Source of the DNA: Schleiferiaceae bacterium
Lineage (GTDB): Bacteria; Bacteroidota; Bacteroidia; Flavobacteriales; Schleiferiaceae
Assembly: GCA_028357285.1 (NCBI GenBank)
Contig: JAOMWM010000002.1
Coordinates: 62,001-126,000 of the forward strand
Reading direction: 5' to 3'
DNA: 64,000 nucleotides
The notes under the pieces were generated by a model that saw only the letters and a program-made list of their open reading frames with translations, was not told the origin of the DNA and searched no databases. Of the stretch, positions 27,956 through 36,615 are shown in pieces. Numbering within the stretch: position 1 is the first letter of the stretch; each line of letters starts with the position of its first letter. A program made the translations under genes and the position numbers.

Positions 27956-28516
27956 ATGGATTTAAGCAGTACCATATACACGCATCTCGGTCAGGTCAAC
28001 GATCCTGAGATTCCGGTACTGAGCCTTCACGATATGGGCATTTTACGCGCAGTAAAAGTGCTCCCAGAGAACGACGAACGCCATGCGCAGGCACTAGAGC
28101 GCTTTCGCACGAGCCATCCCGACGCTCCAAAGGAACATGCCGATAGTGTCTATGAGATTGTCATCAGCCCAACCTACGTAGGCTGCCCAGCAATGGACCG
28201 CATGTCCCAAGATATTGAAGAGGCAATGTTTGTGCGCCAATTGCCCTTTGCCATCACCCAACAACTCCAACCTTCCTGGACCACCGAATGGATTTCGGAA
28301 GAAGGAAGAAAAAAAATGGAAGCTTACGGCATTGCACCCCCTGTATCTGGGTCAGCTGATAAAAGAGCCCTCTTTGCGGAGGCACCGAAAGTACGCTGTC
28401 CCAAATGCAAAGACCAAGATACCCGAATGCTCAGTTTACACGGCAGTACGGCTTGCAAAAGCCAGTACGTCTGTAACAGTTGTTTGGAGCCGTTCGAATA
28501 CTTTAAGTGTTTGTAG
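27956..28516 (+). CDS. paaD: PaaD-like protein of phenylacetyl-CoA epoxidase maturation
   Basis: This 186-residue protein has an N-terminal MIP18/DUF59 domain (NDPEIPVLSLHDMGILR, ISPTYVGCPAMD) and a C-terminal zinc-binding segment (VRCPKCKDQD, STACKSQYVCNSCLEPFEYF). This is exactly the PaaD (PaaJ) architecture, which distinguishes it from plain SufT-type DUF59 proteins. PaaD is needed for assembly of the PaaABCE diiron epoxidase. The rest of the epoxidase is not in the window. A PaaG-like isomerase and a PaaH-like dehydrogenase lie 6-7 kb downstream, suggesting a scattered phenylacetate pathway. Confidence 0.88.
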   Translation: MDLSSTIYTHLGQVNDPEIPVLSLHDMGILRAVKVLPENDERHAQALERFRTSHPDAPKEHADSVYEIVISPTYVGCPAMDRMSQDIEEAMFVRQLPFAITQQLQPSWTTEWISEEGRKKMEAYGIAPPVSGSADKRALFAEAPKVRCPKCKDQDTRMLSLHGSTACKSQYVCNSCLEPFEYFKCL

Positions 28517-28575
28517 AAACGACCGAGGACAAATGCGCTCCATGTCCTAACTTTGAGGAGCCCAAACACAGACTC

Positions 28576-30633
28576 ATGTCAAAAAAGACCACTATTCCGT
28601 TCGAAAAAGCGTTTAAGCTCATGGCCACGGCCAAGAGCATGACTGAGCTGTATGAGCGGGAAAAGGATACGACATCAAAATATGTTCACGCGACGAGCCG
28701 TGGCCACGAATCGGCCCAGCTTGCGCTTGCCTTGCATCTAGAGCCAAAAGATTATGTCGCTCCATATTACCGCGACGACAGCTTGCTACTAGGTATCGGC
28801 ATGACCCCAAAAGATTTAATGTTGCAACTGCTGGCAAAAGTGGACGATCCCTTTTCCGGTGGTCGCACCTATTACAGCCACCCAAGCCTCAACGACGCGG
28901 ATAAACCAAAAATTCCGCACCAGAGTTCTGCAACTGGAATGCAAGCCATTCCCACAGCCGGTGTGGCCATGGGGATACAATACCGCGAGCAGCAGGGGTT
29001 AGCCAGTAAAGAGGAATTGGGCGGAATCGCCGTATGTAGTATTGGCGACAGTGCCATGACGGAAGGTGAGATTTCTGAAGCACTGCACATGGCAGCTTTG
29101 AAGCAATTCCCGCTACTTATGTTTGTTCAAGACAACGGCTGGGACATCAGTGCCAACAGGGCGGAGGTTCACCACAGCAATGCGGTGGAGTATGCGAAAG
29201 GGTTCACTGGTATTGAAGCCGTAGATATAGACGGGACAGATTTTGAATCGGCGTATTCGGAATTGGGCAAGATTATCAAGACCATGCGCAAAGAGCGTCG
29301 TCCGTTCTTAGTTCGCATGGATGTCCCGCTGCTGAACCACCATACTTCTGGTGTGCGAAAGGAATGGTACCGCGACGATTTGGAGGAAGCGGCAAAACGC
29401 GACCCCTATCCTATTTTGAAGGCGCAATGTTTGAAGGCCGGGGTGAGCGAAAAGGAATTGGACCAGTGGGAAACCGAAGCGGGCCAATTCGTTCAAGCCC
29501 AGTACGAAAGCGCCCTATCCATGCCAGATCCGCAACCGGCAGATCTACTTACTCATGATTTCGCGCCCACCCCCATTACTGAAGAGCGCGGCGAACGTGC
29601 GCCCAAAGGTGCTGAACCTACGGTAATGGTGGATGCCGCATTGTTTGCCATCAAAGAACTCATGGCAGCGCATCCGGAAGCACTATTGTACGGGCAGGAT
29701 GTCGGTGGAAGATTGGGCGGTGTGTTCCGCGAAGCGGCCACGCTTGCGCAGAAATTTGGTGACGAGCGCGTGTTCAACACACCCATTCAAGAAGCATTTA
29801 TCATCGGTTCTACAGTCGGAATGTCGGCTACTGGGCTCAAGCCATTTGTCGAAGTTCAGTTCGCAGATTACCTCTGGCCAGGCATGAACCAATTGTTCAC
29901 TGAAGTCAGCCGCAGCTATTACCTCAGCAATGGAAAATGGCCGGTGAGTACCGTCATCCGCGTCCCCATCGGCGCATATGGATCCGGCGGACCCTTCCAC
30001 AGTTCTTCTATTGAGACAGCCGTGACGAGCATTCGAGGTATTAAAATCGCTTACCCATCGACAGGAGCGGATCTGAAAGGATTGATGAAATCGGCGTTTT
30101 ATGACCCTAATCCGGTGGTTATTTTTGAACATAAAGGCCTGTATTGGAGCAAAATACCGGGAACCGAAGGGGCTAAAACCCCAGAACCTAGCGCAGACTA
30201 CGTCATTCCGTTTGGAAAAGCGCGTATGGTGATCGAAGCGGAAGCTTCTGCAGTTACCTCGGGTGAATCTGCGGTAGTGGTGACCTATGGCATGGGAGTG
30301 TATTGGGCGCAAAAAGCGGCCAAAGCTTTCCCAGGGCAGATCAGTATATTGGATTTACGCACGCTCGCACCGTGGGACCGTGCTGCGGTCATGGCGGAAG
30401 CTAGAACTCACGGCCGCGTGCTGGTGCTTACTGAAGAATGCAGCAGCCCTAGTTTCGCTCAAAGTGTGCAAGGTGCTATTGCCGAGGAATGCTTCGAATT
30501 TTTAGATGCGCCCGTGCAACTTCTGGGTGCAGTGAATGTACCGGCGATTCCATTGAACACTACCCTCGAACAAACCATGCTCCCGAACGCCGATAAAGTG
30601 GAAGGAGCATTGCGCAGTTTGCTCGCGTATTAA
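28576..30633 (+). CDS. 2-oxoacid dehydrogenase E1 component, alpha-beta fusion
   Basis: The ATG at 28576 (MSKKTTIPFEKAF) is preferred over the upstream start at 28507, which overlaps the paaD end. The first half is the E1-alpha thiamine pyrophosphate domain (TSRGHESAQLALALHL, the GDSAMTEG...NGW cofactor motif). The second half is E1-beta (LYGQDVGGRLGGVFREA, FNTPIQEAFIIGSTVGMSATG, VQFADYLWPGMNQL). Single-chain E1 proteins of this type decarboxylate branched-chain or related 2-oxoacids and pass the acyl group to lipoyl E2. No E2 or E3 is adjacent. At 685 residues it equals the sum of the two subunits. Confidence 0.9.
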   Translation: MSKKTTIPFEKAFKLMATAKSMTELYEREKDTTSKYVHATSRGHESAQLALALHLEPKDYVAPYYRDDSLLLGIGMTPKDLMLQLLAKVDDPFSGGRTYYSHPSLNDADKPKIPHQSSATGMQAIPTAGVAMGIQYREQQGLASKEELGGIAVCSIGDSAMTEGEISEALHMAALKQFPLLMFVQDNGWDISANRAEVHHSNAVEYAKGFTGIEAVDIDGTDFESAYSELGKIIKTMRKERRPFLVRMDVPLLNHHTSGVRKEWYRDDLEEAAKRDPYPILKAQCLKAGVSEKELDQWETEAGQFVQAQYESALSMPDPQPADLLTHDFAPTPITEERGERAPKGAEPTVMVDAALFAIKELMAAHPEALLYGQDVGGRLGGVFREAATLAQKFGDERVFNTPIQEAFIIGSTVGMSATGLKPFVEVQFADYLWPGMNQLFTEVSRSYYLSNGKWPVSTVIRVPIGAYGSGGPFHSSSIETAVTSIRGIKIAYPSTGADLKGLMKSAFYDPNPVVIFEHKGLYWSKIPGTEGAKTPEPSADYVIPFGKARMVIEAEASAVTSGESAVVVTYGMGVYWAQKAAKAFPGQISILDLRTLAPWDRAAVMAEARTHGRVLVLTEECSSPSFAQSVQGAIAEECFEFLDAPVQLLGAVNVPAIPLNTTLEQTMLPNADKVEGALRSLLAY

Positions 30634-30685
30634 TAGGGACCAATTCAGTAAAAATGGGTACTTTAGTCGCTCAAAATCAGTAGTG

Positions 30686-30865
30686 ATGAACACAGTATTT
30701 CTAGGGATCATGGGTCCCAACCAAATGATTCTCATCCTTGTGGTGGTTCTGTTGCTTTTTGGAGGCCGCAAAATCCCGGAATTAATGCGTGGTTTAGGTC
30801 GCGGTGTTAAAGAATTTAAGGACGGCGTTGCCGACGAAGAATCAAAGGACGACTCGAAAGAGTAA
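30686..30865 (+). CDS. tatA: Twin-arginine translocase subunit TatA/TatE
   Basis: This 59-residue protein (ATG 30686; the ORF track starts at a GTG one codon earlier) has one short hydrophobic helix (QMILILVVVLLLFGG). The TatA FGxxKxP hinge follows (FGGRKIPELMRGLGRGVKEF) and then an acidic tail. It forms the pore of Tat export. It sits between the E1 gene and gatA, 21 bases before the latter, a spacing that suggests co-transcription. Confidence 0.92.
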   Translation: MNTVFLGIMGPNQMILILVVVLLLFGGRKIPELMRGLGRGVKEFKDGVADEESKDDSKE

Positions 30866-30886
30866 ACCCATCCCAACGTAACGCAT

Positions 30887-32245
30887 ATGAGTACCACGGC
30901 CCAGGCGGTTGAACAGTTTTTGGCAAAAATTGACCAAACGAAAGACCTCAACATCTTTCTAGAAGTTTGGGCAGATGAAGCGCGCGCGCAAGCGGCGCAA
31001 GTCGATGAAAAAATTGCTGCAGGAACGGCCGGTTCTCTCGCAGGTATGGTCATTGCGTTGAAAGACAATATTTGCTACCGCGGACACAAAGTCAGTGCTG
31101 CGTCAAAAATCTTAGACGGTTTCGAAAGCCAATTTTCAGCCACCGCCGTTGAACGTTTGCTTGCTGCAGATGCGGTGTTTATAGGCCGCACCAACTGTGA
31201 TGAATTTGCTATGGGTTCTGGGAATGAAAATTCTGCCTTTGGCCCAACCAAAAACCCTCACGACCCAACGAAAGTACCTGGCGGTTCTTCAGGCGGCTCT
31301 GCTGCTGCAGTAGCAGCCGGTCTTTGCCATGCCGCGCTAGGATCAGATACGGGTGGATCTATTCGCCAGCCCGCTAGTTTTACGGGTACCGTTGGCTTCA
31401 AGCCTTCCTACGGCCGCGTCAGTCGCCACGGGTTGATCGCTTATGCCAGCAGCTTTGACCAGATCGGTCCGTTCACCACTTCGGTGAAAGACGCGGCCCG
31501 CATCATGGAAGTCATTGCCGGACCGGATGCTTTTGACGCCACCGCCATGCAAGAGCCCTTAGCTCCTGCAACAAAAGGCCAGCCGAAAAAAGTAGCTTAT
31601 TTAAAAACTGCTGTAGACAATCCCGCAGTGGACGAAGGCGTTCGCAAGGCGTTCATGACCCAGTTAGAATTGCTTGAAAATGCGGGGGTCATCGTTGAGC
31701 CAGTAGAACTGGAGCTCTTGAATACGCTCGTTCCCATTTACTACATTATTACTACCGCTGAAGCCAGTTCCAACCTCGCAAGGTTTGACGGTGTTCACGC
31801 AGGTTACCGCCATCCTGAAAGTACCGATCTTGAGAGCGTATATAAACTCAGCCGCAGTGCAGGGTTTGGCAAAGAGGTTCAACGCCGTATTATGCTGGGG
31901 ACCTTTGTGTTGAGCTCAGGGTATTACGATTCTTTCTTTGGCAAGGCACAATCGGCCCGTCGTTTGGTTCAGGAGTGGACCGACAAAACGTTGGAAGAAT
32001 ACGACGCCATTTTATGTCCTACTTCGCCGACTACGGCGTTTGAGATTGGGCGTGAGGTGAGCGACCCTACCGTGAATTATTTAGAAGATATTTTTACAGT
32101 TCAAGCAAATATTGCAGGCGTTCCCGCCGTTAGTATACCTATGGGCGTCCATGCAAACGGACTACCGATGGGTCTTCAACTCATGGGGAGCAACGGTGCG
32201 GATTTGGACGTATTGGCCATGGCCGATTGGATCCAAAACCACTAA
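30887..32245 (+). CDS. gatA: Asp-tRNA(Asn)/Glu-tRNA(Gln) amidotransferase subunit A
   Basis: This is a 452-residue amidase-signature enzyme. The Ser-cisSer-Lys triad is visible as K59 (VIALKDNI), S134 (GGSSGGSAAAVAAG) and S158 (LGSDTGGSIRQPASF), with the same 75- and 24-residue spacing as known GatA proteins. It releases ammonia from glutamine for tRNA transamidation with GatB and GatC, neither of which is in the window. ENSAFGPTKNPHDPTKVPGG supports GatA over other amidases. The downstream mltD gene begins 2 bases after its stop codon. Confidence 0.94.
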   Translation: MSTTAQAVEQFLAKIDQTKDLNIFLEVWADEARAQAAQVDEKIAAGTAGSLAGMVIALKDNICYRGHKVSAASKILDGFESQFSATAVERLLAADAVFIGRTNCDEFAMGSGNENSAFGPTKNPHDPTKVPGGSSGGSAAAVAAGLCHAALGSDTGGSIRQPASFTGTVGFKPSYGRVSRHGLIAYASSFDQIGPFTTSVKDAARIMEVIAGPDAFDATAMQEPLAPATKGQPKKVAYLKTAVDNPAVDEGVRKAFMTQLELLENAGVIVEPVELELLNTLVPIYYIITTAEASSNLARFDGVHAGYRHPESTDLESVYKLSRSAGFGKEVQRRIMLGTFVLSSGYYDSFFGKAQSARRLVQEWTDKTLEEYDAILCPTSPTTAFEIGREVSDPTVNYLEDIFTVQANIAGVPAVSIPMGVHANGLPMGLQLMGSNGADLDVLAMADWIQNH

Positions 32246-32247
32246 GA

Positions 32248-33525
32248 ATGCGCACGACAACTACCTTACTTTTTACTTTCATTTTTGCAGCCGCTTTTGG
32301 TCAAAACAGCGATACAACTGCCTTATCGACTGATACTACGACCACGGCATTAGCTGCGTCAACCACTTTAGATAGCGCGGCCTTGTGGGCACTGGATGAT
32401 CGTCTTGCAAAATTGGATGCTGAGCATGTTTTTCGCACCGCTGCACAGATTAAAGTCATTGATACCGTACATCCGCTGCCCTTAACAGACAGCATCTTCG
32501 AGCACTACATGGCCGAATTGGACCAACGTACGCCGTTTGAAATGACCTACAATCCCACCGTGCGTAAATACATTGAGCGTTACCTCAAGCACGGTACGGC
32601 GCGGTTGAGTCGCATGATGGCCCACGGTCAATATTACTTCCCCATGTTCGAGGAACACCTCGACAAATATGACATGCCGTTAGAGCTTAAATATTTAGCG
32701 GTGGTTGAAAGTGCGTTGAATCCTAAGGCCCGCTCCTACGTTGGCGCGACCGGTTTGTGGCAATTCATGTACAGCACGGGGAAAATGTACGATCTCAAGG
32801 TCAACAGCTACGTTGATGACCGCAACGATCCATTAAAAAGTACCGAAGCCGCGTGCCAATACATGCTTAAAATGTATGATGTTTTTGAAGATTGGAACCT
32901 CGTTCTAGCTGCGTACAACAGCGGTCCAGGCAATGTCCGTAAAGCCATTCGCCGCAGTGGAGGGAAAACGTCCTACTGGGAAATTCGTCCGTTTTTACCG
33001 CGCGAAACTTCGGCGTACGTACCGCTCTTTATCGCAGCGACTTATGCGATGGAATACGGGCATTTGTACGGTGTAGGGCCCGCCGATATACCCGCCTACT
33101 ACGTTGCAACAGATACGGTTCGCGTTACGAACCAATTGCACTTTCAACAGCTAGAACAACAGCTCGGCGTTGCATCCGACCTACTGGAATTCTTAAATCC
33201 GCAGTACCGATATAAGATCATTCCTGTTGTCGATGGCACCGATTATTTCATCACCCTACCAAAGGAAAGTGCCGTAGCCTTTAGAGCACAACAAGATTCC
33301 ATTTACACCATAGCCGCCGGCTATTTTGAGTCGCGCGCGAGCACGATGCCAGAGTTCACACAAATGAACGAACGGACTACGCACCGGGTTCAAAGCGGCG
33401 AAACCTTAGGACACATCGCTGGGAAATACGGCGTGGGGGTAAGTGAGATTAAACGTTGGAACGGGCTAACTTCGGATATGATACGTGTGGGTCAGCGCAT
33501 TGTCGTTTATCCGCGCCGCATCTAA
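32248..33525 (+). CDS. mltD: MltD-like lytic transglycosylase with LysM domain
   Basis: The ATG at 32248 starts a signal peptide (MRTTTTLLFTFIFAAAFG); the ORF track start overlaps gatA. A Ser/Thr-rich linker precedes the SLT catalytic domain, with the catalytic Glu in YLAVVESALNPKARSYVGAT, the GLWQFM block and LAAYNSGPGNVRKAI. The last 50 residues are a LysM peptidoglycan-binding module (HRVQSGETLGHIAGKYGVGV). It cleaves murein glycan strands in the periplasm. Relatives usually carry one or more LysM repeats. Confidence 0.93.
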   Translation: MRTTTTLLFTFIFAAAFGQNSDTTALSTDTTTTALAASTTLDSAALWALDDRLAKLDAEHVFRTAAQIKVIDTVHPLPLTDSIFEHYMAELDQRTPFEMTYNPTVRKYIERYLKHGTARLSRMMAHGQYYFPMFEEHLDKYDMPLELKYLAVVESALNPKARSYVGATGLWQFMYSTGKMYDLKVNSYVDDRNDPLKSTEAACQYMLKMYDVFEDWNLVLAAYNSGPGNVRKAIRRSGGKTSYWEIRPFLPRETSAYVPLFIAATYAMEYGHLYGVGPADIPAYYVATDTVRVTNQLHFQQLEQQLGVASDLLEFLNPQYRYKIIPVVDGTDYFITLPKESAVAFRAQQDSIYTIAAGYFESRASTMPEFTQMNERTTHRVQSGETLGHIAGKYGVGVSEIKRWNGLTSDMIRVGQRIVVYPRRI

Positions 33526-33589
33526 AACAAAAACTGTCAGAAGGCTTTGGTCTACTTTTTGCCTAATTTCCAGTACTAATTCCTGCATT

Positions 33590-34597
33590 ATGTTACGCAA
33601 CAGCGCTTTACTTCCACTTCTTGTTACTGCTTCGCTCTCCCTCTTCTTCTTTAGTGGATGTACAGAGAAAAACGCAGACGGTACCACTAAAAAAAAGGAG
33701 CGCATACTGCCCCCGTCCAGCGGTACTCACAGTGAGCTTTTACTGGTAATGCCTGATGCGCTTTGGGAAGGTGCACCGGGGGAAGAATTCAGAGCACTAT
33801 ACCTTGCAGATGTAGAAGGGTTGCCTCAGGCAGAAGCCTATTTCGATGCTTCTAGAGTTGAACCTAAGGACGTCAATAAAATTCTACAGAAAACAAAGAG
33901 CATCCTTTGGGTTGAAAAAAGCGATACCTCGTTTGTGAAAATGCAGAAAGATTTGTGGGCGCGACCGCAACGAATCGTACGCATCACTGCACCGAGCGAA
34001 GAAGCAATAGCAAAGTCCATAAAAGAAAGTGCGAAGCAATTGATGGACGCTTTTAAGGAGCACGACATGGGCGTAATTCAGGGTAGGTTGAAGAAATCGT
34101 CTTATGCCTATACCCATGAGAACTTAAAAGATATCGGCATTAAAAGCATGCTACTCCATCAAGGGTTCGACCCCACGCTAGACAAGGAAGATCTGAAAAT
34201 TTTCGCAACGAAGACGGTAAAGACCATTCAGTACGTTATCGTGAGCGAACGCCCTATGTCTGAAGGTTTGGTCAGTGTTGATGCCATTATTGCGCACCGC
34301 GACAGCATCGGAAAAAATTATTTTGAAGGCACCTACGAAGGGTCGTTTATGTCTACGGAACTGATGATCCCGCCCAGCATTGAGAATACAGAAATCAGCG
34401 GGATGTTTGCCATTGAAACGCGCGGATTGTGGCGAATGAATGGCGATTTTATGGGCGGCCCGTTCTTATCCTACACCATTTACGACGAGAAAAACGACCG
34501 CATATTGACCATTGAAAGTCTCCTGTATGGACCTACTGCGAAGAAGCGAAATGTAGTGTTAGAAATGGAGGCAATGATGCGTTCCATTAAGTTGTAG
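33590..34597 (+). CDS. DUF4837-family lipoprotein
   Basis: The ATG at 33590 gives a lipoprotein signal (MLRNSALLPLLVTASLSLFFFSGC); the upstream ORF extension overlaps mltD and is not supported. The mature 310-residue protein (LLLVMPDALWEGAPGEEFRA, ILWVEKSDTSFVKMQKDLWARPQ, ETRGLWRMNGDFMGGPFLSY) matches the DUF4837 pattern widespread in Bacteroidota. The function is unknown. It follows mltD closely, so an envelope role is likely. Confidence 0.85.
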   Translation: MLRNSALLPLLVTASLSLFFFSGCTEKNADGTTKKKERILPPSSGTHSELLLVMPDALWEGAPGEEFRALYLADVEGLPQAEAYFDASRVEPKDVNKILQKTKSILWVEKSDTSFVKMQKDLWARPQRIVRITAPSEEAIAKSIKESAKQLMDAFKEHDMGVIQGRLKKSSYAYTHENLKDIGIKSMLLHQGFDPTLDKEDLKIFATKTVKTIQYVIVSERPMSEGLVSVDAIIAHRDSIGKNYFEGTYEGSFMSTELMIPPSIENTEISGMFAIETRGLWRMNGDFMGGPFLSYTIYDEKNDRILTIESLLYGPTAKKRNVVLEMEAMMRSIKL

Positions 34598-34642
34598 CAA
34601 AGCCGCCTATACTGTACCTTGGGGAGACAAACCCAAGGAAGC

Positions 34643-35413
34643 ATGTTAGAAGTAACTACTAAGGAAGGTGTATTGACCATTACCTTCGATCGTCCCGACA
34701 AATTCAATGCATTTAACCGCGAACTTGCCTTAGGTGTGCAGGAAGCATTACGTCTGGCTGCAACGGATACAGCGGTGCGTTGTGTGGTCATCACCGGTGC
34801 AGGCAAAGCCTTTTGTGCAGGCCAAGACCTCGGTGAAGCCATCGCAGAAAATGGCCCAACCTTGCGCGATATCGTCGCGAAGCATTACAACCCCATCATT
34901 AAAGCCATTCGAGAATTACCGAAGCCCGTCATAGCAGCGGTCAACGGCGTTGCTGCCGGGGCAGGTGCAAATATTGCGCTCGCTTGTGACATTGTAGTGG
35001 CACACGAAAAGGCCAGTTTTGTGCAAGCCTTCAGTAAAATTGGTCTAATTCCAGACAGCGGCGGTACGTTTACACTGCCCAGATTGGTCGGTTTTCAGCA
35101 CGCGAGTGCACTGATGATGACCGGCGATAAGGTGCCTGCTGCTCAAGCGCAGCGTATGGGCATGGTCTATCAAGTGTTCCCGGAAGAACGCTACGAAGGA
35201 GAAGTTGCTGCATTAGCGCTGCGCATGGCTCAGATGCCGACTAAAGGTTTGGCATTGACTAAACGAGCGTTGAACGCGGCGGCAACGAATGATCTTAACA
35301 CACAATTGGACTTAGAAGAAGCACTGCAGACTAAAGCAGGAAAAACATACGATTTCAACGAAGGTGTCCAGGCGTTTTTAGAAAAGCGTGCACCTGAATT
35401 TAAAGGAGAATAA
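34643..35413 (+). CDS. paaG: Enoyl-CoA hydratase/isomerase, PaaG-like
   Basis: ATG 34643 is preceded by AAGGAAGC, a good ribosome binding site; the ORF track start is an upstream TTG. This is a 256-residue crotonase-fold enzyme. The oxyanion-hole segment AFCAGQDLGE and the catalytic Asp in FSKIGLIPDSGGTFTLPRLVG match PaaG, the ring-1,2-epoxyphenylacetyl-CoA isomerase, rather than a two-Glu hydratase. It would make oxepin-CoA in phenylacetate breakdown. A general delta3,delta2-enoyl-CoA isomerase is the alternative. The next gene starts 1 base after its stop. Confidence 0.83.
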   Translation: MLEVTTKEGVLTITFDRPDKFNAFNRELALGVQEALRLAATDTAVRCVVITGAGKAFCAGQDLGEAIAENGPTLRDIVAKHYNPIIKAIRELPKPVIAAVNGVAAGAGANIALACDIVVAHEKASFVQAFSKIGLIPDSGGTFTLPRLVGFQHASALMMTGDKVPAAQAQRMGMVYQVFPEERYEGEVAALALRMAQMPTKGLALTKRALNAAATNDLNTQLDLEEALQTKAGKTYDFNEGVQAFLEKRAPEFKGE

Positions 35414-35414
35414 A

Positions 35415-36611
35415 ATGAAAGTAGCCGTATTAGGTGCTGGTGCGATGGGCACAGGAATTGGACAGATTGCCGTACAGAACGGTTGTCATGTAGTGTATTA
35501 CGACAGCTTCCCCGGCGCTACAGACCGCAGTAAAGCTTCAATAGAAAAAATCTTTGGCCGACTGGTCGAGAAAGGTAAAATCACGTCAGACCAAAAAGCA
35601 GAAATGCTGGGCCGCATGCATTGGAGTGCAGATGTAGACGCCGTTACAGGTGCAGATCTTGTGGTTGAAGCCGTGATTGAAGACCTCGACGTGAAAAAAG
35701 CGTTGTTCGCTCAGGTGGAGCCATTACTCCGTTCAGATGCTTGGCTATGTACGAACACCTCGAGCTTAAGTATTGCTGCCCTTTCGAGCGGGTTAACACA
35801 TCCAGAACGTTTCGGCGGGTTGCACTTTTTCAACCCTGCGCCGCTGATGCCCTTAGTAGAGATAGTGCCTGGCGTGAAAACCGGTGATGACTTTACGGAG
35901 ACTATGGAAGCTTTAATGCTGGAATGGGGCAAAGTACCCGTTGTGGCAAAAGATACCCCAGGGTTTATCGTGAATAAAGTAGCCCGTCCGTTTTACAGTG
36001 AGGCTATAAAACTCTATGAAGAAGGCGTAGCAAGTGTAGCGGAGATTGATGCGGCAGTGAAAAGTATCGGGTTTCGAATGGGACCTTTTGAATTGACTGA
36101 TCTCATCGGTCACGACGTGAATTATACGGTGACGGAAACCGTCTGGAGCCAATTCTTTTACGACCCACGCTTCCGCCCTTCCATCACCCAAAAAAGACTG
36201 AAAGAAGCCGGATTGTTCGGTCGTAAAACCGGCCGTGGTTTCTACAACTACGCTAGTGGTATGGACGCCGCAGTAGTGGCACAGGAAGAAGTGGAAATTG
36301 ATCCCATGCTGAGTGAAAAAATTGTCGAGCGCATTCTATGCCTTATTATCAATGAGGCCTTAGATGCGGTGTGGCAGGGCATTGCTTCTCCTGAAAATGT
36401 CGACCTCGCCATGACTAAAGGAGTAAATTACCCCAAGGGACCCATTCAGTGGGGACGTGAAATGGGCTGGGACCAAGTGCTCGGCACCTTAAAACGCTGC
36501 CACAAACACTATGGGGACGACCGCTACCGCCCATGTCCGTTATTGCGTCACCTGAACACTGGAAATGCAGAATTAGGCGAAGGACAGCTCACTGATAATT
36601 TTATGGTGTAA
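35415..36611 (+). CDS. 3-hydroxyacyl-CoA dehydrogenase, PaaH-like
   Basis: ATG 35415 follows AAGGAGAATAAA, a clear ribosome binding site inside the end of paaG. The 398-residue protein begins with a Rossmann fold (VAVLGAGAMGTGIGQIAVQNG). The catalytic His lies in GGLHFFNPAPLMPLVEIV, the Asn/Glu block is DTPGFIVNKVARPFYSEA, and two C-terminal 3HCDH domains follow. It oxidises 3-hydroxyacyl-CoA with NAD. The tight coupling to the PaaG-like gene suggests the phenylacetate pathway, although general beta-oxidation cannot be excluded. Confidence 0.87.
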   Translation: MKVAVLGAGAMGTGIGQIAVQNGCHVVYYDSFPGATDRSKASIEKIFGRLVEKGKITSDQKAEMLGRMHWSADVDAVTGADLVVEAVIEDLDVKKALFAQVEPLLRSDAWLCTNTSSLSIAALSSGLTHPERFGGLHFFNPAPLMPLVEIVPGVKTGDDFTETMEALMLEWGKVPVVAKDTPGFIVNKVARPFYSEAIKLYEEGVASVAEIDAAVKSIGFRMGPFELTDLIGHDVNYTVTETVWSQFFYDPRFRPSITQKRLKEAGLFGRKTGRGFYNYASGMDAAVVAQEEVEIDPMLSEKIVERILCLIINEALDAVWQGIASPENVDLAMTKGVNYPKGPIQWGREMGWDQVLGTLKRCHKHYGDDRYRPCPLLRHLNTGNAELGEGQLTDNFMV

Positions 36612-36615
36612 TACC

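Noticed and set aside
29683-30312. 209-residue minus-strand ORF
   Set aside because: It lies wholly inside the E1 alpha-beta fusion gene and is a frame shadow with no recognisable domain.
30502-31068. 188-residue minus-strand ORF across tatA and gatA
   Set aside because: It is antisense to three clear genes with no conserved pattern.
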